Shown: piece by piece, positions 63,017 to 64,000 of the stretch | How the letters are laid out: each line of letters starts with the position of its first letter | Position numbering within the stretch: position 1 is the first letter of the stretch | DNA from: Arcticibacter sp045629565 | GTDB lineage: Bacteria; Bacteroidota; Bacteroidia; Sphingobacteriales; Sphingobacteriaceae | Direction of reading: 5' to 3' | Assembly (NCBI RefSeq): GCF_045629565.1 | Contig: NZ_JAZQRL010000101.1 | Span: forward strand, 1-64,000 | Length of the DNA: 64,000 bases | Position numbers and translations under genes: made by a program | The notes under the pieces: model-generated | The model's database searches: none | What the model saw: only the letters and a program-made list of their open reading frames with translations | What the model was told of the DNA's origin: nothing

Positions 63017-64000
63017 ATGAAGAAAAGAAGTATTAGCCTTATAATAGGATTGATGACTGCGGCGTTGCTGGGTGTTATGGCTATGCAGTATTATTTCATA
63101 CGCGAGTCCTATTTACAAAAGTCGCAGCTCTTTGACCTTTCTGTGAACAGCGCCTTAAGCGAGGTGACCAACAAACTCGCCAAGCACGATGCGATGCACT
63201 TTGTCAAGCAAAAGGCAATGGCTGAGGAGTTGAAGAAAAGCAGGGAGGAGAAAAGAAGGGACCAGCAGATAGCGGAGCGCCAGGTGGAACGATTCGCAGA
63301 AAGGGTGAAGACACTCACAGCCAACATCGAAAGGGATTTCAAAGTGAGAGACAGTCTGCTGAGAAGCAAGTTTCCGCGGATCATGACAATAGACAACGAC
63401 TTTTATGAAACCTATTTCCGGGATCCCGATCAGCTGAGCAAGGTTCATTTCAAAATCAAGATGCACCAGTCGGTTGATGACTTCGGACAAGTCTTTCAAA
63501 ATGAGGTTCATGAGCTTTATGTAGAGAACGGAGATATCCAGAAGGTCAAGAAAGCCAGAGCCTCTGCCAAGGATACTGTTTTTTACCTGATTGAAGATCC
63601 ACTTGCTGGATTGCGGGTCGTTTCTATTCCGCGTAAAAATCCTAAATTAAATCGTGAGCTATTAATTGCGAAACGACAAAGAGAATCTGAACTGAGGGAC
63701 TTAGAGCTTCGCCGGCAGAAAGAAAGTGAAGTAAAGAGTGTGAACCACTTCTTTAAGACAGCCAAGCCGCGAAATCAAAAGGCAGCGATATTTGAAGATC
63801 TAGCCAACGACTATGAGCAGTTTAATATTCCCCTCCTGCATCGCGTAAACCCCCGTACGGTAGATACTTTGCTAAAAAGCGAACTACAGAACCGCGGTAT
63901 CTCCCTGGGGTATCTCTATCAGATCTCGACAGCCAAATCTGATTCTCTACTGTTTACAAGTGCATCGGATATAGCAGCAAAGACTGCCAGTGACGATGTC
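63017..64000 (+). CDS. Sensor histidine kinase, N-terminal part (cut by window end)
   Basis: An open frame of 328 codons running off the window. It starts MKKRSISLIIGLMTAALLGVMAMQYYFIRESYLQ, a membrane helix at about 5-25. A basic, coiled-coil-rich part (about 50-105) and a probable periplasmic sensor region follow, as in Bacteroidota histidine kinases. No kinase domain is inside the window, so the call is by overall pattern. Its transmembrane pattern should show a second helix beyond 64000. Confidence 0.6.
   Translation, partial: MKKRSISLIIGLMTAALLGVMAMQYYFIRESYLQKSQLFDLSVNSALSEVTNKLAKHDAMHFVKQKAMAEELKKSREEKRRDQQIAERQVERFAERVKTLTANIERDFKVRDSLLRSKFPRIMTIDNDFYETYFRDPDQLSKVHFKIKMHQSVDDFGQVFQNEVHELYVENGDIQKVKKARASAKDTVFYLIEDPLAGLRVVSIPRKNPKLNRELLIAKRQRESELRDLELRRQKESEVKSVNHFFKTAKPRNQKAAIFEDLANDYEQFNIPLLHRVNPRTVDTLLKSELQNRGISLGYLYQISTAKSDSLLFTSASDIAAKTASDDV

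Noticed and set aside
1..64000. CRISPR array, insertion sequence or prophage
   Set aside because: No regular direct-repeat array, transposase, integrase or phage structural gene was found on either strand.

Overview
The window looks like chromosomal DNA of a Bacteroidota bacterium, most likely of the Sphingobacteriales (Pedobacter-like). The grounds are a SusC/SusD polysaccharide utilisation locus, lipoproteins of Bacteroidota type, a glutaminyl-tRNA synthetase, paired ThrE-type exporter subunits, absence of obvious Shine-Dalgarno sequences, and many copies of the Bacteroidota promoter -7 box (TAnnTTTG) just upstream of genes. No phage, transposase or CRISPR array was seen.

Layout. 1-10.1 kb is housekeeping: an AIM24-type protein, a small membrane protein, tRNA-Asp, release factor 1 (prfA), an LpxH-type phosphoesterase, a prolyl oligopeptidase with a histidine kinase, and the pyruvate dehydrogenase E1-alpha/E2 pair. 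10.1-12.1 kb is a coupled trio: U32-family Fe-S protein, small ferredoxin and FMN split-barrel protein. 12.1-20.3 kb holds a two-subunit threonine/serine exporter, an alpha-glucan phosphorylase, a double-domain class II aldolase-like protein, an FAD protein, a short HTH protein, an OmpA lipoprotein and a CPBP-type membrane protein.

20.3-37.2 kb is a nearly self-contained beta-mannan (galacto/glucomannan) utilisation locus. One leftward operon (SusC, SusD, surface glycan-binding lipoprotein, GH5 mannanase, GH3) captures and cuts the polymer. A GH27 alpha-galactosidase trims side chains. A second leftward operon (GPH symporter, GH26, GH130, cellobiose 2-epimerase) imports mannobiose, epimerises it to mannosyl-glucose and splits it with phosphate. 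A divergent AraC-type regulator lies between the operons.

37.4-42.6 kb carries an ABC ATPase with a DUF5687 permease, rarA and glnS. 42.8-46.5 kb carries a sigma-54 response regulator, a pseudo-receiver/PAS protein and a three-gene YtxH-type cassette. 46.6-50.8 kb is a tight trmB / alkyltransferase-like / AhpD-like / polA operon. 50.9-53.6 kb is glgA-glgC for glycogen synthesis. The rest holds a UPF0173 hydrolase with ybaB, a response regulator, a serine hydrolase, fumC, a small lipoprotein, an S1/P1 nuclease, hisS, a THUMP-type RNA methyltransferase, a DUF3127 protein with an SSB-like tail, and the start of a sensor kinase cut by the window end.

All functional calls come from reading translated sequence and motifs; no database search was run.
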